Assembly (NCBI RefSeq): GCF_001282115.1
Contig: NZ_LJBR01000058.1
Span: 1 to 64,000, forward strand
DNA from: Streptomyces sp. NRRL B-24085
GTDB lineage: Bacteria; Actinomycetota; Actinomycetes; Streptomycetales; Streptomycetaceae
Direction of reading: 5' to 3'
Length of the DNA stretch: 64,000 nt
Under the pieces are notes generated by a model. That model made no database searches. It worked only from the letters and a program-made list of their open reading frames with translations, and was not told the origin of the DNA. Below, piece by piece: positions 42,729 through 51,401 of this stretch. Position numbers and translations under genes: made by a program. Position 1 is the first letter of the stretch. The number at the start of each line of letters is the position of its first letter.

Positions 42729-43418
42729 TCAGCGTTCCTCCAGCGGCGGCCGCCAGGCGGTGCCCAGTACGCAGAAGGACGTGGGCAGCGCCGGACCCTT
42801 CTCCGGCATCGACACCCGCCGGTAGGGGCCGAGTTCGAAACCGGCGTCCCGCAGCGCCCCGACGGGGTCCCGGCCCAGATGGCAGCCGCCGCTCAGCGGG
42901 GGCCACAGGGTGCGGTCCAGGGCGCGCTGGGTGAAGCGCATGGCCGGGCCGCCGCCCCTGCCGTGCTCGAAGAACCGCACGACCCCGCCGGGCCGCAGCA
43001 CCCGGCGCACCTCGCCGAGCGCGCGCGGCACATCGCGCACACTGCACAGCACCAGCGAGATCACCACGGCGTCGAAGGCCTCGCTCTTGACGGGCAGCGC
43101 CTCCGCGGCACCGGGCACCACGTCGACCGGCACCTCGCAGCGCAGGGCGGCCTCCACCGCCAACTGCCGCAGCCTGCGCTCCGGTTCGATCGCCACAACC
43201 TCGGAGACCGCGCCGGGGTAGTGCGAGAAGTTCAGGCCGTTGCCCGCGCCGATCTCGATCACCCGGCCGGACAGCCCGGCGAGCAGCCGCTCGCGCACCC
43301 CGGCCATGCCCATCCGGGTCTCGGCGGCGACGCTGACCCGCGCGTAGTACCGGGCGAAGAGCGGGTGGTGGACGGGATCCCGGGACACCTTGCCGGTACC
43401 GGCGGACCGTAGCGGCAT
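42729..43418 (-). CDS. Class I SAM-dependent methyltransferase, METTL7/TMT1-like
   Basis: 229 residues. SAM-binding motif I is GRVIEIGAGNGLNFSHYPG, followed by VVAIEPERRLRQLAVEA, VISLVLCSVRDVPRALGEVR and VLRPGGVVRFFEHGRGGG. The order LELGxGxGxNFxxYP ... TLVLCSV ... VLRPGG ... EH ... GC(N/H)L closely follows mammalian METTL7 (TMT1), alkyl-thiol methyltransferases. A thiol or small-molecule acceptor is therefore possible (inference). It has no N-terminal membrane anchor as METTL7 does. It lies 317 bp beyond bioD on the same strand; a BioC-like role is not supported by sequence. Confidence 0.88.
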   Translation of the reverse strand: MPLRSAGTGKVSRDPVHHPLFARYYARVSVAAETRMGMAGVRERLLAGLSGRVIEIGAGNGLNFSHYPGAVSEVVAIEPERRLRQLAVEAALRCEVPVDVVPGAAEALPVKSEAFDAVVISLVLCSVRDVPRALGEVRRVLRPGGVVRFFEHGRGGGPAMRFTQRALDRTLWPPLSGGCHLGRDPVGALRDAGFELGPYRRVSMPEKGPALPTSFCVLGTAWRPPLEER

Positions 43419-43735
43419 GACAGCCTCCCTCGCAGAGGACGGGTCCTACCGTGATTGTCCCCCGCGCGACCGCGCCGCACCCCCCTCGGGCACCCACCGC
43501 ACGAAGGTGCGCACGTGTCGGTGGACGCCGTGGCCGTCGTACATGTAGGCAGAGCTGCTGTCCGGCAGCGCCTTGCGCGACTTCGCTCTGCGCCGACTGC
43601 GCGCGCATCCGGTCGAACGCCTCACCGTGCGCACGACCGACCACCGTCCGCGAGCCGTCTTCACCCGGCTGGGCAACCGCTCCCGCGTCGAGCCGGTGCG
43701 GCTCGACGCGGACAGCGAGGTGCCCTGCGGGATGC
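43419..43735. other. Gene-poor gap between bioD and the methyltransferase gene
   Basis: 317 bp. Several frames are open because of high GC, but none has a convincing start, ribosome site or family similarity. The only structure seen is the hairpin at 43688-43706. The promoter of the methyltransferase gene should lie near 43420-43470 but no clear -10/-35 pair was found. Confidence 0.5.
43688..43706. terminator. Hairpin 30 nt after the bioD stop
   Basis: TCGAGCC (43688-43694), 5-nt loop, GGCTCGA (43700-43706). Perfect 7-bp stem placed as a terminator for the bioBAD transcript. Confidence 0.55.
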
Positions 43736-44452
43736 TCAGGGCGCCTCGCGCACCCCGAACGCCGCCGCGTCCCAGGTTCCGCCCAGCTCCGGGGCCAGCC
43801 AACCCGGTGCTCCGGCACGGAAGTCGGCGGGCGGCAACCCGCCCGCACCGGCCGGCACGGCAGCGAGCAGCGGAGCCCCGGACACCTCCGGGAGATCCGC
43901 GAGGTTGCAACGCGAGGCGAGGTCGGGGGAGTCGGGCCAGCTGCCGATCACCACGCCCGCGAAGTCCAGTTCGCGGCGGCGGAGTTCACGGGCCGTCAGC
44001 TCGGTGGTGTTGAGCGTGCCCAGACCGGCCGGCGCCACCACCAGGACCGGCGCCCGCAGCAGCTCCGCCGCGTCGGCCAGCGTCCCGCCCTCGTCGTCGA
44101 AGCGGACGAGCAGGCCGCCCGCCCCCTCCACCAGCACCAGGTCGTGCCCGGCGGCCAGCTTGGCGGCGGCCTCGGCGACCTCCCGCGGGCGCACCGGCTC
44201 GCGGGCGGCCCGGCGCGCGGCGGTCGCCGGGGCCAACGGCTCGGGGTAGCGGGCGAGTTCGGCCTTCGTCACGGCACCCGCGAGTCGGGCCACTTCGTCG
44301 GCGTCCCCGGCCTCGTCCGGCCCTACGCCGGTCTGCGCGGCCTTCAGGACGGCGACCGTCCGTCCGGCGGCGAGCGCGGTCGCGGCGACGGCGGCCGTGG
44401 TGACCGTCTTGCCGACCTCCGTGCCCGTGCCCGTGATCACCAGTACCGGCAT
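43736..44452 (-). CDS. bioD: Dethiobiotin synthetase
   Basis: 238 residues. ATP-dependent closure of the ureido ring, 7,8-diaminopelargonate to dethiobiotin. P-loop TGTGTEVGKTVTT at the N terminus, KAAQTGV, the EGAGGLLVRF motif and APAGLGTLNTTELT identify BioD. Start MPVLVITGTG (44452), 1 bp after the bioA stop, so bioB-bioA-bioD form one operon on the minus strand. Confidence 0.96.
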   Translation of the reverse strand: MPVLVITGTGTEVGKTVTTAAVAATALAAGRTVAVLKAAQTGVGPDEAGDADEVARLAGAVTKAELARYPEPLAPATAARRAAREPVRPREVAEAAAKLAAGHDLVLVEGAGGLLVRFDDEGGTLADAAELLRAPVLVVAPAGLGTLNTTELTARELRRRELDFAGVVIGSWPDSPDLASRCNLADLPEVSGAPLLAAVPAGAGGLPPADFRAGAPGWLAPELGGTWDAAAFGVREAP

Positions 44453-44453
44453 G

Positions 44454-45740
44454 TCATCCCTCCCGTGCGGCGGCACACACCGCACGCGTGATCCGTGCCA
44501 CGTCCTCGTCGCCCGTGACGTACGGCGGCATCGTGTAGACGAGGTCGCGGAACGGCCGCAGCCACACGCCCTCGCGCACGGCCGCCTCCGTCGCGGCCCT
44601 CATGTCGACGTCGTGGTCCAGTTGCACGACCCCGACGGCGCCGAGAACCCGTACGTCCTTCACTCCCGGCAGCTCACCGGCCGGCGCCAGCCCCTCCCGC
44701 AGCCCCGCCTCGATCCGCTTGACCTCCGTGAGCCAGTCCTGTCCGAGCAGCAGCCCGATCGAGGCACAGGCCACCGACGCGGCCAGCGGGTTGCCCATGA
44801 AGGTGGGGCCGTGGGCGAGCACCGGGACCTCGCCCCGCGAGATGCCGTCGGCCACCCGGGGCGTGCACAGGGTCGCCGCCATCGTCAGGTATCCGCCGGT
44901 CAGCGCCTTGCCCACGCACATCACGTCCGGCGTCACCGCGGCGTGGTCCGCTGCGAACAGGGCGCCCGTACGGCCGAATCCCGTCGCGATCTCGTCGAAC
45001 ACCAGCAGCACGTCGTGCGCGTCGCACGCCTCTCGCAGCACCCGCAGATACGCGGGGGAGTGGAACCGCATCCCGCCCGCGCCCTGCACCACCGGCTCCA
45101 CGATCACCGCGGCCAGCTCGTCCGCGTGCCGCGCGATCGCCTCGCGCAGTCGATCGGCGTACGACTCCTCGTACTCGGCCGGGGGCGCGTCCACGAACAC
45201 CTGGCGGGGCAGGACCCCGGACCACAGCTCGTGCATCCCGCCCTCGGGGTCGCACACCGACATGGGCTGCCAGGTGTCGCCGTGATAGCCGCCGCGCCAG
45301 GTCAGCAGCCGCTGCTTGCCGGTGCGGCCCAGGGAGCGCCAGTACTGGAGGCACATCTTCACCGCGACCTCGACCGACACCGACCCCGAGTCGGCGAGGA
45401 AGACATGCTCGAGACCATTTGGGGACATGTCGACAAGGAGCTTCGCGAGCCGGACGGCGGGCTCGTGGGTGAGCCCGCCGAACATCACGTGGCTCATCCG
45501 CCCGAGCTGCTCGCGCGCGGCCTCGTTCAGCACCGGGTGGTTGTAGCCGTGGATCGCCGACCACCAGGAGGACATCCCGTCGACCAGCTCGGCACCCCCG
45601 GCGATCCGCAACCGGACCCCGCTCGCCGACTCCACGACGAGCGGGTCGGTCCGGCCGGGCATCGGACCGTACGGATGCCACACGTGCCGCCGGTCGAGCG
45701 CCAAGAGTTCCGGCACCGGCAGGCCGGGCAGCTCAGGCAT
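44454..45740 (-). CDS. bioA: Adenosylmethionine-8-amino-7-oxononanoate aminotransferase
   Basis: 428 residues. PLP enzyme that transaminates KAPA to DAPA using SAM as amino donor. Motifs: [10 protein letters not shown] at the start, [47 protein letters not shown], and the PLP lysine in [14 protein letters not shown]. Its start overlaps the bioB stop by 8 bp, so translation is coupled. Confidence 0.97.
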   Translation of the reverse strand: MPELPGLPVPELLALDRRHVWHPYGPMPGRTDPLVVESASGVRLRIAGGAELVDGMSSWWSAIHGYNHPVLNEAAREQLGRMSHVMFGGLTHEPAVRLAKLLVDMSPNGLEHVFLADSGSVSVEVAVKMCLQYWRSLGRTGKQRLLTWRGGYHGDTWQPMSVCDPEGGMHELWSGVLPRQVFVDAPPAEYEESYADRLREAIARHADELAAVIVEPVVQGAGGMRFHSPAYLRVLREACDAHDVLLVFDEIATGFGRTGALFAADHAAVTPDVMCVGKALTGGYLTMAATLCTPRVADGISRGEVPVLAHGPTFMGNPLAASVACASIGLLLGQDWLTEVKRIEAGLREGLAPAGELPGVKDVRVLGAVGVVQLDHDVDMRAATEAAVREGVWLRPFRDLVYTMPPYVTGDEDVARITRAVCAAAREG

Positions 45741-46893
45741 TGGGCGCGAGATCCGTTCCGGCGCCCCGGCGGCGTACGGCGACGAGGTCGGTCCGGGCCT
45801 CGTTGGCCGGGGCGGCCGCAGCCGTCGTACCGCAGACCCCGCCGCCCTCGTGCGACCCGCAGCCCGCGTTCTCGTGGCAGCCGCCGCCCACCCGGTGCTC
45901 CGGCAGGGTGACCTGGTCCGCGCCCTCCACCTCGAAACCGGCGTCCGCGATCATCTCCAGGTCGGCCTTGCCCGCCTGACCCTCGGTGGTGAGGTAGTCG
46001 CCGAGGAAGATCGAGTTGGCGAGGTGCAGGGCCAGGGGCTGCATCGTGCGCAGATGGACCTCGCGGCCGCCCGCGATGCGGACCTCGACGTCCGGGCAGA
46101 CGAAGCGGACCATCGCCAGGATGCGCAGACAGCGCTGCGGGGTGAGGTTCCACTCCTTGGCCAGCGGGGTGCCCTCGACGGGGATCAGGAAGTTGACCGG
46201 GACTGAGTCGGGGTCCAGCTCGCGCAGGGAGTAGACGACGTCGACGAGGTCCTCGTCCGACTCGCCCATGCCCGCGATGAGGCCCGAGCAGGCGGACAGA
46301 CCGGCCGCGTGCGCCTTGTTCACGGTGTCGACCCGGTCGGCGTAGGTGTGGGTGGTCGTGATGTCGCCGTAGGTCGACTCGGACGTGTTGAGGTTGTGGT
46401 TGTAGGCGTCCGCGCCCGCCTCGCGCAGCCGCTCGGCCTGGCCGTCGGAGAGCAGACCGAGGCAGGCGCACACCTCGACGCCCTCGTTCTGCTCCTTGAT
46501 CGCCTTGATGGTGCCCGCGACCCGGTCCACGTCACGGTCGGTCGGACCGCGTCCGCTGGCCACCAGGCAGACCCGCTTGGCGCCGCCGGCGAGGCCCGCT
46601 GCCGCGGCCTGGGAGGCCTGCTCGGGCTTGAGCCAGGTGTACTTCAGGATGCCCGTCGAGGAACCGAGCCGCTGGGAGCAGTAGGAGCAGTCCTCGGGGC
46701 ACAGTCCGGACTTCAGGTTGACGAGGTAGTTGAGTTTCACCCGGCGCCCGAACCAGTGCCGGCGCACCTTTCCGGCCGCGGCCACCACGTCGAGCAGGTC
46801 GTCGTCGGAGGTGGCCAGCACGGCCAGCGCCTCCTCGCGGGTCGGCAGCTCGCGCCGAAGCCCCTTGTCCACCAGCGTGTTCAGCAGGTCCAT
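45733..46893 (-). CDS. bioB: Biotin synthase with Cys/His-rich C-terminal tail
   Basis: 386 residues. Radical SAM enzyme inserting sulfur into dethiobiotin. The 4Fe-4S cysteines are Cys65, Cys69 and Cys72 in [21 protein letters not shown] and [11 protein letters not shown] are also conserved. The catalytic body ends near residue 335. The following ~50-residue tail contains [16 protein letters not shown], a possible metal or cluster site not found in E. coli BioB. Start [12 protein letters not shown] (46893). First gene of the bioBAD operon, divergent from bioF. Confidence 0.96.
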   Translation of the reverse strand: MDLLNTLVDKGLRRELPTREEALAVLATSDDDLLDVVAAAGKVRRHWFGRRVKLNYLVNLKSGLCPEDCSYCSQRLGSSTGILKYTWLKPEQASQAAAAGLAGGAKRVCLVASGRGPTDRDVDRVAGTIKAIKEQNEGVEVCACLGLLSDGQAERLREAGADAYNHNLNTSESTYGDITTTHTYADRVDTVNKAHAAGLSACSGLIAGMGESDEDLVDVVYSLRELDPDSVPVNFLIPVEGTPLAKEWNLTPQRCLRILAMVRFVCPDVEVRIAGGREVHLRTMQPLALHLANSIFLGDYLTTEGQAGKADLEMIADAGFEVEGADQVTLPEHRVGGGCHENAGCGSHEGGGVCGTTAAAAPANEARTDLVAVRRRGAGTDLAPNA

Positions 46894-46962
46894 GAGAGCC
46901 GATCCTGTCCTACGGACCCGCTTCCGGCCAAGGTAGGGATCGCACAACACACCCCTCACGAC

Positions 46963-46980
46963 GTGTGGGTATTGCCACAC
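46963..46980. promoter_or_regulatory. Candidate operator between bioB and bioF
   Basis: GTGTGG (46963-46968), 6-nt centre, CCACAC (46975-46980): a perfect 6-bp inverted repeat placed centrally in the 148-bp region shared by the divergent bioB and bioF genes. It does not match the BioQ (TGAAC-N3-GTTCA) or BioR sites I know. A single site could control both transcripts. Confidence 0.45.
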
Positions 46981-47041
46981 CGTGGGTAGCGTTTGCTGCC
47001 GCTAGGGTCTGTCCGTTGTCTACAAAAGCCCCGGAGGACCC

Positions 47042-48169
47042 ATGGCGTTCGGCTGGATCGACGAGCAGGCGGCGGCGCGCCGACGGGCCGGGCTCGTACG
47101 GACCCTGCGGCCGCGTCCGGCCGACTCGCCACTGCTCGATCTCGCGAGCAACGACTACCTGGGCCTCGCCCGCCACCCCGAGGTCGTGGCGGGCGCCGCG
47201 GCGGCCGCGCGGACGTGGGGCGGTGGTGCGACCGGGTCCCGGCTCGTCACCGGCACCACCGAGCTGCACACCGAGCTCGAACGCGAACTGGCCGCCTTCT
47301 GCGGTTTCGAGGCGGCGCTGGTGTTCTCCTCCGGGTACGCGGCGAACCTGGCCGCCGTCACCGCGCTCGCACCGCACGGCTCGCTGATCGTCTCCGACGC
47401 GGGCAACCACGCCTCGCTCATCGACGGCTGCCGGCTGGCCCGGGGCACCACCCAGGTGGTGGCGCACGCCGACCCGGACGCCGTGCGCAAGGCGCTCGGC
47501 ACCCACGACGGGCCCGCCCTCGCCGTGTCCGACACGGTCTTCTCGGTCGACGGCGACGCGGCGCCCCTGGCCGGACTCGCCGGGGCATGCCGGGAGCACG
47601 GCGCGGGCCTGGTCGTCGACGACGCCCACGGCCTGGGCGTGCTCGGCGCCGGCGGCCGCGGGGCCCCGCAGGCGGCGGGACTCGCGGGCGCCGACGACGT
47701 GGTCGTCACGGTCACGTTGTCCAAGTCGCTCGGCAGCCAGGGCGGCGCCGTCCTCGGCCCCGCACGGGTCGTCGAACACCTGGTCAACGCGGCACGGACG
47801 TTCATCTTCGACACCGGTCTGGCCCCCGCGTCGGCGGGAGCCGCCCTCGCGGCCCTGCGGCTGCTCGGCCGTGAGCCCGAACGGGCCGCACGCGCACGCG
47901 AGGTGGCGACCGGACTGCACGCACGCCTGACCGCCGCGGGTCTGGAAGCGGTACGTCCGGACGCCGCGGTGGTCTCGGTGCGCGCGCCCTCCCCGGAGGA
48001 GGCCGTGCAGTGGGCGGCCGACTGCCGTGCCGCCGGGCTCCTGGTGGGCTGTTTCCGGCCCCCGTCGGTGCCCGACGGCATCTCACGGCTCAGGCTGACC
48101 GCCCGCGCGGACCTCTCCGAGGAGCAGATCGAACGCGCTGTACGTGTGATCGGCGAGACACGACCATGA
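47042..48169 (+). CDS. bioF: 8-amino-7-oxononanoate synthase
   Basis: 375 residues, GGAGGACCC before the ATG. PLP enzyme joining pimeloyl-ACP/CoA and alanine. Conserved parts: LLDLASNDYLGLARHPEV, GATGSRLVTGTTELH, VFSSGYAANLA, DDAHGLGVLG, and the PLP lysine in TVTLSKSLGSQGG. Divergent from bioBAD, so the four committed biotin-ring genes are together; no bioC, bioH or bioW is visible here. Confidence 0.97.
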   Translation: MAFGWIDEQAAARRRAGLVRTLRPRPADSPLLDLASNDYLGLARHPEVVAGAAAAARTWGGGATGSRLVTGTTELHTELERELAAFCGFEAALVFSSGYAANLAAVTALAPHGSLIVSDAGNHASLIDGCRLARGTTQVVAHADPDAVRKALGTHDGPALAVSDTVFSVDGDAAPLAGLAGACREHGAGLVVDDAHGLGVLGAGGRGAPQAAGLAGADDVVVTVTLSKSLGSQGGAVLGPARVVEHLVNAARTFIFDTGLAPASAGAALAALRLLGREPERAARAREVATGLHARLTAAGLEAVRPDAAVVSVRAPSPEEAVQWAADCRAAGLLVGCFRPPSVPDGISRLRLTARADLSEEQIERAVRVIGETRP

Positions 48170-48208
48170 GTCGGCGTGACACGGCCGTGCGCCTTGGTGG
48201 ACCGGCGG

Positions 48209-48430
48209 TCAGAACGCGGCTGTGAAGCCCGCCCAGCTCTCGGGGGAGAAGAGCAGCGCGGGCCCGTCCGGGTTCTTGGAGTCGCGAACGGCGAGCAGCC
48301 CGGCACAGGGCCCGGCCGACGGCCTCGCCGTCTCGACGCAGTTGTTCGCCCCGGTGCTGTAGCTGCTGCGCAGCCAGCGCACTTCGGGCAGTTCGGTACT
48401 GGAGGTTACGTTCCGAGGCAGTGCGGTCAT
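48209..48430 (-). CDS. DUF397 domain protein
   Basis: 73 residues. VRWLRSSYSTGANNCVETA and VRDSKNPDGPALLFSPESWA, the two DUF397 signatures, are intact. DUF397 proteins pair with XRE regulators of the WhiJ type in streptomycetes, acting as partner or antagonist. Starts 9 bp after the stop of the XRE gene upstream, in one operon. Confidence 0.95.
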   Translation of the reverse strand: MTALPRNVTSSTELPEVRWLRSSYSTGANNCVETARPSAGPCAGLLAVRDSKNPDGPALLFSPESWAGFTAAF

Positions 48431-48439
48431 GGTGCCTCC

Positions 48440-49300
48440 TTACGCGCCGTCACCCATCCCGGCGAGGTAATCCAACGAGTCCTCGGGCGAAAGGGCGTGG
48501 ATTCGAAGGGTGTTGAAGGCCTCGGTGTAGGCCTGGAGGTCTTCTTTCCGTTCGAGATAGAGGCTACTCGTCAAGTGGTCGAGAACAACCACGTCCAGAT
48601 CAGAAGTGCGCGAAAATGAGAAGATTACGAAAGGCCCGGTGATGCCCACATGCGCCCCGGCAGTGAACGGCAGTACCTGTAGCCGCACTTGGGGCAGCCG
48701 CGCCGCCTCCAGGAGCCTCCTCAGCTGACGGGCCATCACCTCGGGTCCGCCGACCTCCCGGTGCAGCACCGCCTCGTCCAGGACGGCGCTCAACTCCAGG
48801 GGCGGCTGCGCCCGGAGGATGTCCTGCCGGGCCAGGCGGACCTCGACCAGCGCGTCGAGACGTTCGTCGTCCAGGCCGTCCACCGCGGCCCGGGTCACCG
48901 CTCGGGCGTACTCGCGCGTCTGGAGGAGCCCGGGAACGACGGAGGTCTCCAGTGTGCGCATCGCGCTCGCCTGGGACTCCAGACTGATGAAGTCCCGGTA
49001 CGTCGGCGGCAGCACACCCCGGTACGCGTGCCACCAGTGGTGCCGGCCGCCGGTCTCGTCGGAGCCCGCCAATACCAGCAACAGCTCCCGCAGATTCGCG
49101 TCCCCCACACGGTAGGCGTCGAGAAGTAACCGCACATCGGCCGGTTTCACCCCGCTGGCACCGGTCTCGATGCGGCTCACCTTCGACTGGTGCCAGCCCA
49201 CGAGCCGGGCCGCCTCACCGCTGGTGAGCCCCGCACTCGCGCGCAGCGCACGCAGTTCGGCGCCCAGTTTCCGCCGGCGCACCGCGGGGCCGTGCTGCAT
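48440..49300 (-). CDS. XRE family regulator with DUF5753 domain (WhiJ-like), contains a TTA codon
   Basis: 286 residues. The N-terminal helix-turn-helix (LGAELRALRASAGLTSGEAA, LVGWHQSKVSRIETG) is followed by DUF5753 (about residues 95-275: LQTREYARAVTRAAVDGLDD, VLPFTAGAHVGITGPFVIFS). Relatives of this type influence development and antibiotic production. Codon 58 is TTA (49129-49127, minus strand), so translation needs the bldA leucine tRNA. Operon with the DUF397 gene and divergent from the ATPase gene, a recurrent three-gene set. Confidence 0.95.
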   Translation of the reverse strand: MQHGPAVRRRKLGAELRALRASAGLTSGEAARLVGWHQSKVSRIETGASGVKPADVRLLLDAYRVGDANLRELLLVLAGSDETGGRHHWWHAYRGVLPPTYRDFISLESQASAMRTLETSVVPGLLQTREYARAVTRAAVDGLDDERLDALVEVRLARQDILRAQPPLELSAVLDEAVLHREVGGPEVMARQLRRLLEAARLPQVRLQVLPFTAGAHVGITGPFVIFSFSRTSDLDVVVLDHLTSSLYLERKEDLQAYTEAFNTLRIHALSPEDSLDYLAGMGDGA

Positions 49301-49432
49301 GCGCTCCTCCTTACTCCTTACGAGCCGCCCAAATACGGTCTCGCGTCGTAGAGTTCACCGCTTCGAGCGACAGATATATGCACATCTTGGTGGATCGGCA
49401 CCCGTCACAGCCTCCGTGATGGCACTCTGGCG

Positions 49433-49972
49433 ATGAACCACCAGTCCGGGACCGTACTCGAACCATCCGCACCGTGTCGGACTCCGGTCCCGTGGGAAAG
49501 GGACGACGTCGCCATGGCAGACCACCTGGAAGCATCCGTCACTCTGCCGAGCGAACCCGCCTCGGTCTCCGCGGCCCGCACCTATGTCCTGAGCACTCTG
49601 GCGGAGTGGGGGCTGCCGCCCACCACGGAGACCGCCGAGACCGTACGCCTCATCGTCTCCGAACTCACCACCAACGCCGTACAGCACACCTTCGGGCAGT
49701 CACCCACCTTCACGGTGGACATCGAGCTGGACCGTGACGAACAACTGCGCATCGGGGTCACCGACAGCCACCCCCGCTTCCCCAAACGGCTGCCGGCCGC
49801 CGTCCAGCAGGACAACGGCCGGGGAATGGTGATCATCCGATGGCTCGCGGCCGAGTGCGGCGGCAGGCTCAGAGTCAGGCCCACCCGGGAAGGCGGCAAG
49901 ACCGTCTCGATCGAACTCCCGTGGACGGTACCGGCGCAGCCGGTCACCGCGGCGGGGCAGCAGGAGCCGTGA
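49433..49972 (+). CDS. ATP-binding protein (RsbW/anti-sigma kinase-like HATPase)
   Basis: 179 residues from ATG 49433; an alternative ATG at 49514 (152 residues) has AAAGGG upstream and may be the true start. Single GHKL domain: PASVSAARTYVLSTLAEWGL, SELTTNAVQHTF (N box), RIGVTDSHPRFPK, NGRGMVIIRWLAAECG (G box). Such proteins act as anti-sigma kinases or partner with XRE/DUF397 units. Divergent from the XRE regulator across 132 bp. Confidence 0.9.
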   Translation: MNHQSGTVLEPSAPCRTPVPWERDDVAMADHLEASVTLPSEPASVSAARTYVLSTLAEWGLPPTTETAETVRLIVSELTTNAVQHTFGQSPTFTVDIELDRDEQLRIGVTDSHPRFPKRLPAAVQQDNGRGMVIIRWLAAECGGRLRVRPTREGGKTVSIELPWTVPAQPVTAAGQQEP

Positions 49973-50378
49973 CAGACGTCAGCAAGCCCGTGGGAGGTGC
50001 CTCGGAGTCACCGCAGGCGCGGTGACGGCTCTCGGGGTGACGCTCCTGGCTCGCCCGGTCCCACAGGTCGGCCACGAGCAGCCGGTGGCCGGCATCGAGG
50101 GCTTCGCGGTCGAGGAGGTCGGCTCGGCGTCGGTGCCACCGGCCGGAGGACAGCTCGTCTGCCAGCCGCGACAAGTCCGGCCGGAGGGCGTCGTCTCTGG
50201 ACTGGGTTGATCACCGTGGTGGCACCATCGAGGGCTGATGGATTTTGGCGACGATTCGGGGGTCCGGTCGCCGGTGGTCGGCCATACGGGTACGGGTGAC
50301 GCCTGAGCCCGTGTCAGGCGTCCGCGGGGGCCCGAAGGGACGGCGGGAGGTCAGGTCGCCGCCGTCCCCTCGGGGGCG
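49973..50378. other. Gene-poor region with a possible gene remnant
   Basis: 406 bp between the ATPase stop and the NlpC/P60 stop. On the minus strand, about 50196-50060, the frame reads LRPDLSRLADELSSGRWHRR, RADLLDREALDAGHRLLVAD; this resembles the end of a class I methyltransferase-like protein, but no complete gene is present. No other structure seen apart from the GC-rich end near the hydrolase stop. Confidence 0.35.
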
Positions 50379-50852
50379 TCACTTGACCCGGCCGTACCAG
50401 ACGCTCTTCGTCCAGATCTTCTGCAGCCTCACCACGTCCCCGGTCTTCGGGGCGTGCCAGATCTTTCCCTTCCCGGCGTAGATGCCGACGTGGTAGACGT
50501 TCGAACCCGAGTGGAAGAACACCAGGTCGCCGGCCTTGCGGCTGCCCGCGCCGATGTGGCGGGTCTTGTTGTACTGCTGGGCCGCCGTGCGCGGGAGCTT
50601 CTTGCCCGCCTTCTTGAACGAGTACAGCGTGAGCCCGGAGCAGTCGAAGCGGCGGGGCCCGGTGGCGCCGTACTTGTACGGCGAGCCCTTCTTGGAGGCC
50701 GCTACCTTGAGCGCCTTCGTCGCCGGCGTCGCGGCGGCGGCGTCTGCTGCGACGCCCGGCACCACGACGGAGCCGCCCACGGCGGCGATGGCGAAGGCCG
50801 AGGCCGTACCGGCCCGGACCATCAGCGACGGGACACGATTGAGCGCAGTCAT
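50379..50852 (-). CDS. Secreted NlpC/P60 (C40) peptidoglycan endopeptidase
   Basis: 157 residues from MTALNRVPSL (50852). Signal peptide, then directly the catalytic domain: Cys in RRFDCSGLTLYSFKKAG, His in NVYHVGIYAGKGK, and a third polar residue in WHAPKTGD. Hydrolyses cell-wall peptide bonds. No SH3 or LysM domain, so a minimal hydrolase. Its leader contains a c-di-AMP (ydaO-type) riboswitch, as for other streptomycete wall hydrolases, tying it to c-di-AMP signalling. Confidence 0.93.
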   Translation of the reverse strand: MTALNRVPSLMVRAGTASAFAIAAVGGSVVVPGVAADAAAATPATKALKVAASKKGSPYKYGATGPRRFDCSGLTLYSFKKAGKKLPRTAAQQYNKTRHIGAGSRKAGDLVFFHSGSNVYHVGIYAGKGKIWHAPKTGDVVRLQKIWTKSVWYGRVK

Positions 50853-50861
50853 GCGCAACCC

Positions 50862-51035
50862 TTCGTCAGCCGCCTGTGAAGGATGACCTGTCGGATTCGG
50901 GCTGGCGAAGTTGCCCGGCCGCTGACGCGGCTTCACCCCAAGGGATGCTCGGCCCGGTCATGGCGTGACCGTTCCGGCGACCCGTCGTGCTTGGGTCCTC
51001 CACTCCTGCCGATCCACTCCTGTCGACCGGTCATC
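50862..51035 (-). ncRNA. c-di-AMP (ydaO/yuaA-type) riboswitch
   Basis: Read on the minus strand: GGCAGGAGTGGAGGACCCAA, then TTGGGGTGAAGCCGC, CCGGGCAACTTCGCCAGCCC, GAATCCGACAGGTCATCC and a closing AGGCGGCTGACG. This follows the ydaO motif layout (GGACCCA, GGGGTGAA, GCC...CCCGA.TCCGACAG, AGGCG) and precedes an NlpC/P60 gene, its classic client. Binding two c-di-AMP normally turns expression off. The exact ends are approximate. Confidence 0.85.
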
Positions 51036-51070
51036 CGGGCGGCGGCAGGACTCGGCGTCCGCCCGGATCG

Positions 51071-51089
51071 CCCCGCCGCTGCGGCGGGG
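51071..51089. other. Strong hairpin upstream of the riboswitch
   Basis: CCCCGCCGC (51071-51079) and GCGGCGGGG (51081-51089) with a single centre base. Could be a leader stem added to the riboswitch or an attenuator; no gene ends near enough for it to be an ordinary terminator. Confidence 0.4.
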
Positions 51090-51356
51090 GCTTGTCGTCA
51101 GACAGGGATCTTGGCGCACGGATGTCCCAAAAACCCAATGGAACCGGGGGTTTGTGTTGTTACTCACCACTCACCCGTTCGGGTGGACACCTGAACCAAC
51201 GGGGGCGCGTCGAGGTGTCCACAGGCCGCGCGACCAGCACAGAAACTCCTCATTCCCTCCCTGGACTACGCGCGTTGCGCAACCGCAGGGGTCCCGAAAA
51301 AGGAGCCGCGTCTCCTGCAAATGGCGGTACCTCTTTTGGTCCGTTTCAGCCGCGCT

Positions 51357-51385
51357 CCGGACGCCCCGTCACCGCGGGCGTCCGG
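51357..51385 (-). terminator. Terminator of the clpP operon
   Basis: CCGGACGCCC (51357-51366), 9-nt loop, GGGCGTCCGG (51376-51385); perfect 10-bp stem 17 bp after the stop of the small gene that follows clpP. Confidence 0.75.
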
Positions 51386-51401
51386 AAACGCTGCCGATGC
51401 G

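Larger units (their letters stand above)
51036..51401. other. Upstream leader/promoter region of the hydrolase gene
   Basis: 366 bp without a gene. It holds a hairpin (51071-51089) next to the riboswitch, an AT-richer stretch around 51120-51180 suited to the hydrolase promoter, and a terminator for the clpP operon (51357-51385). The remainder shows nothing recognisable. Confidence 0.5.

Noticed and set aside
43446..43910. 154-codon minus-strand frame after bioD
   Set aside because: It begins inside bioD in another frame, has no start signal, and its residue make-up is that of random high-GC sequence.
43419..48169. The METTL7-like methyltransferase as the missing BioC of the biotin pathway
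   Set aside because: Its motifs follow METTL7-type enzymes, it is separated from bioD by a hairpin and 317 bp, and nothing in the sequence points to malonyl-ACP as acceptor.
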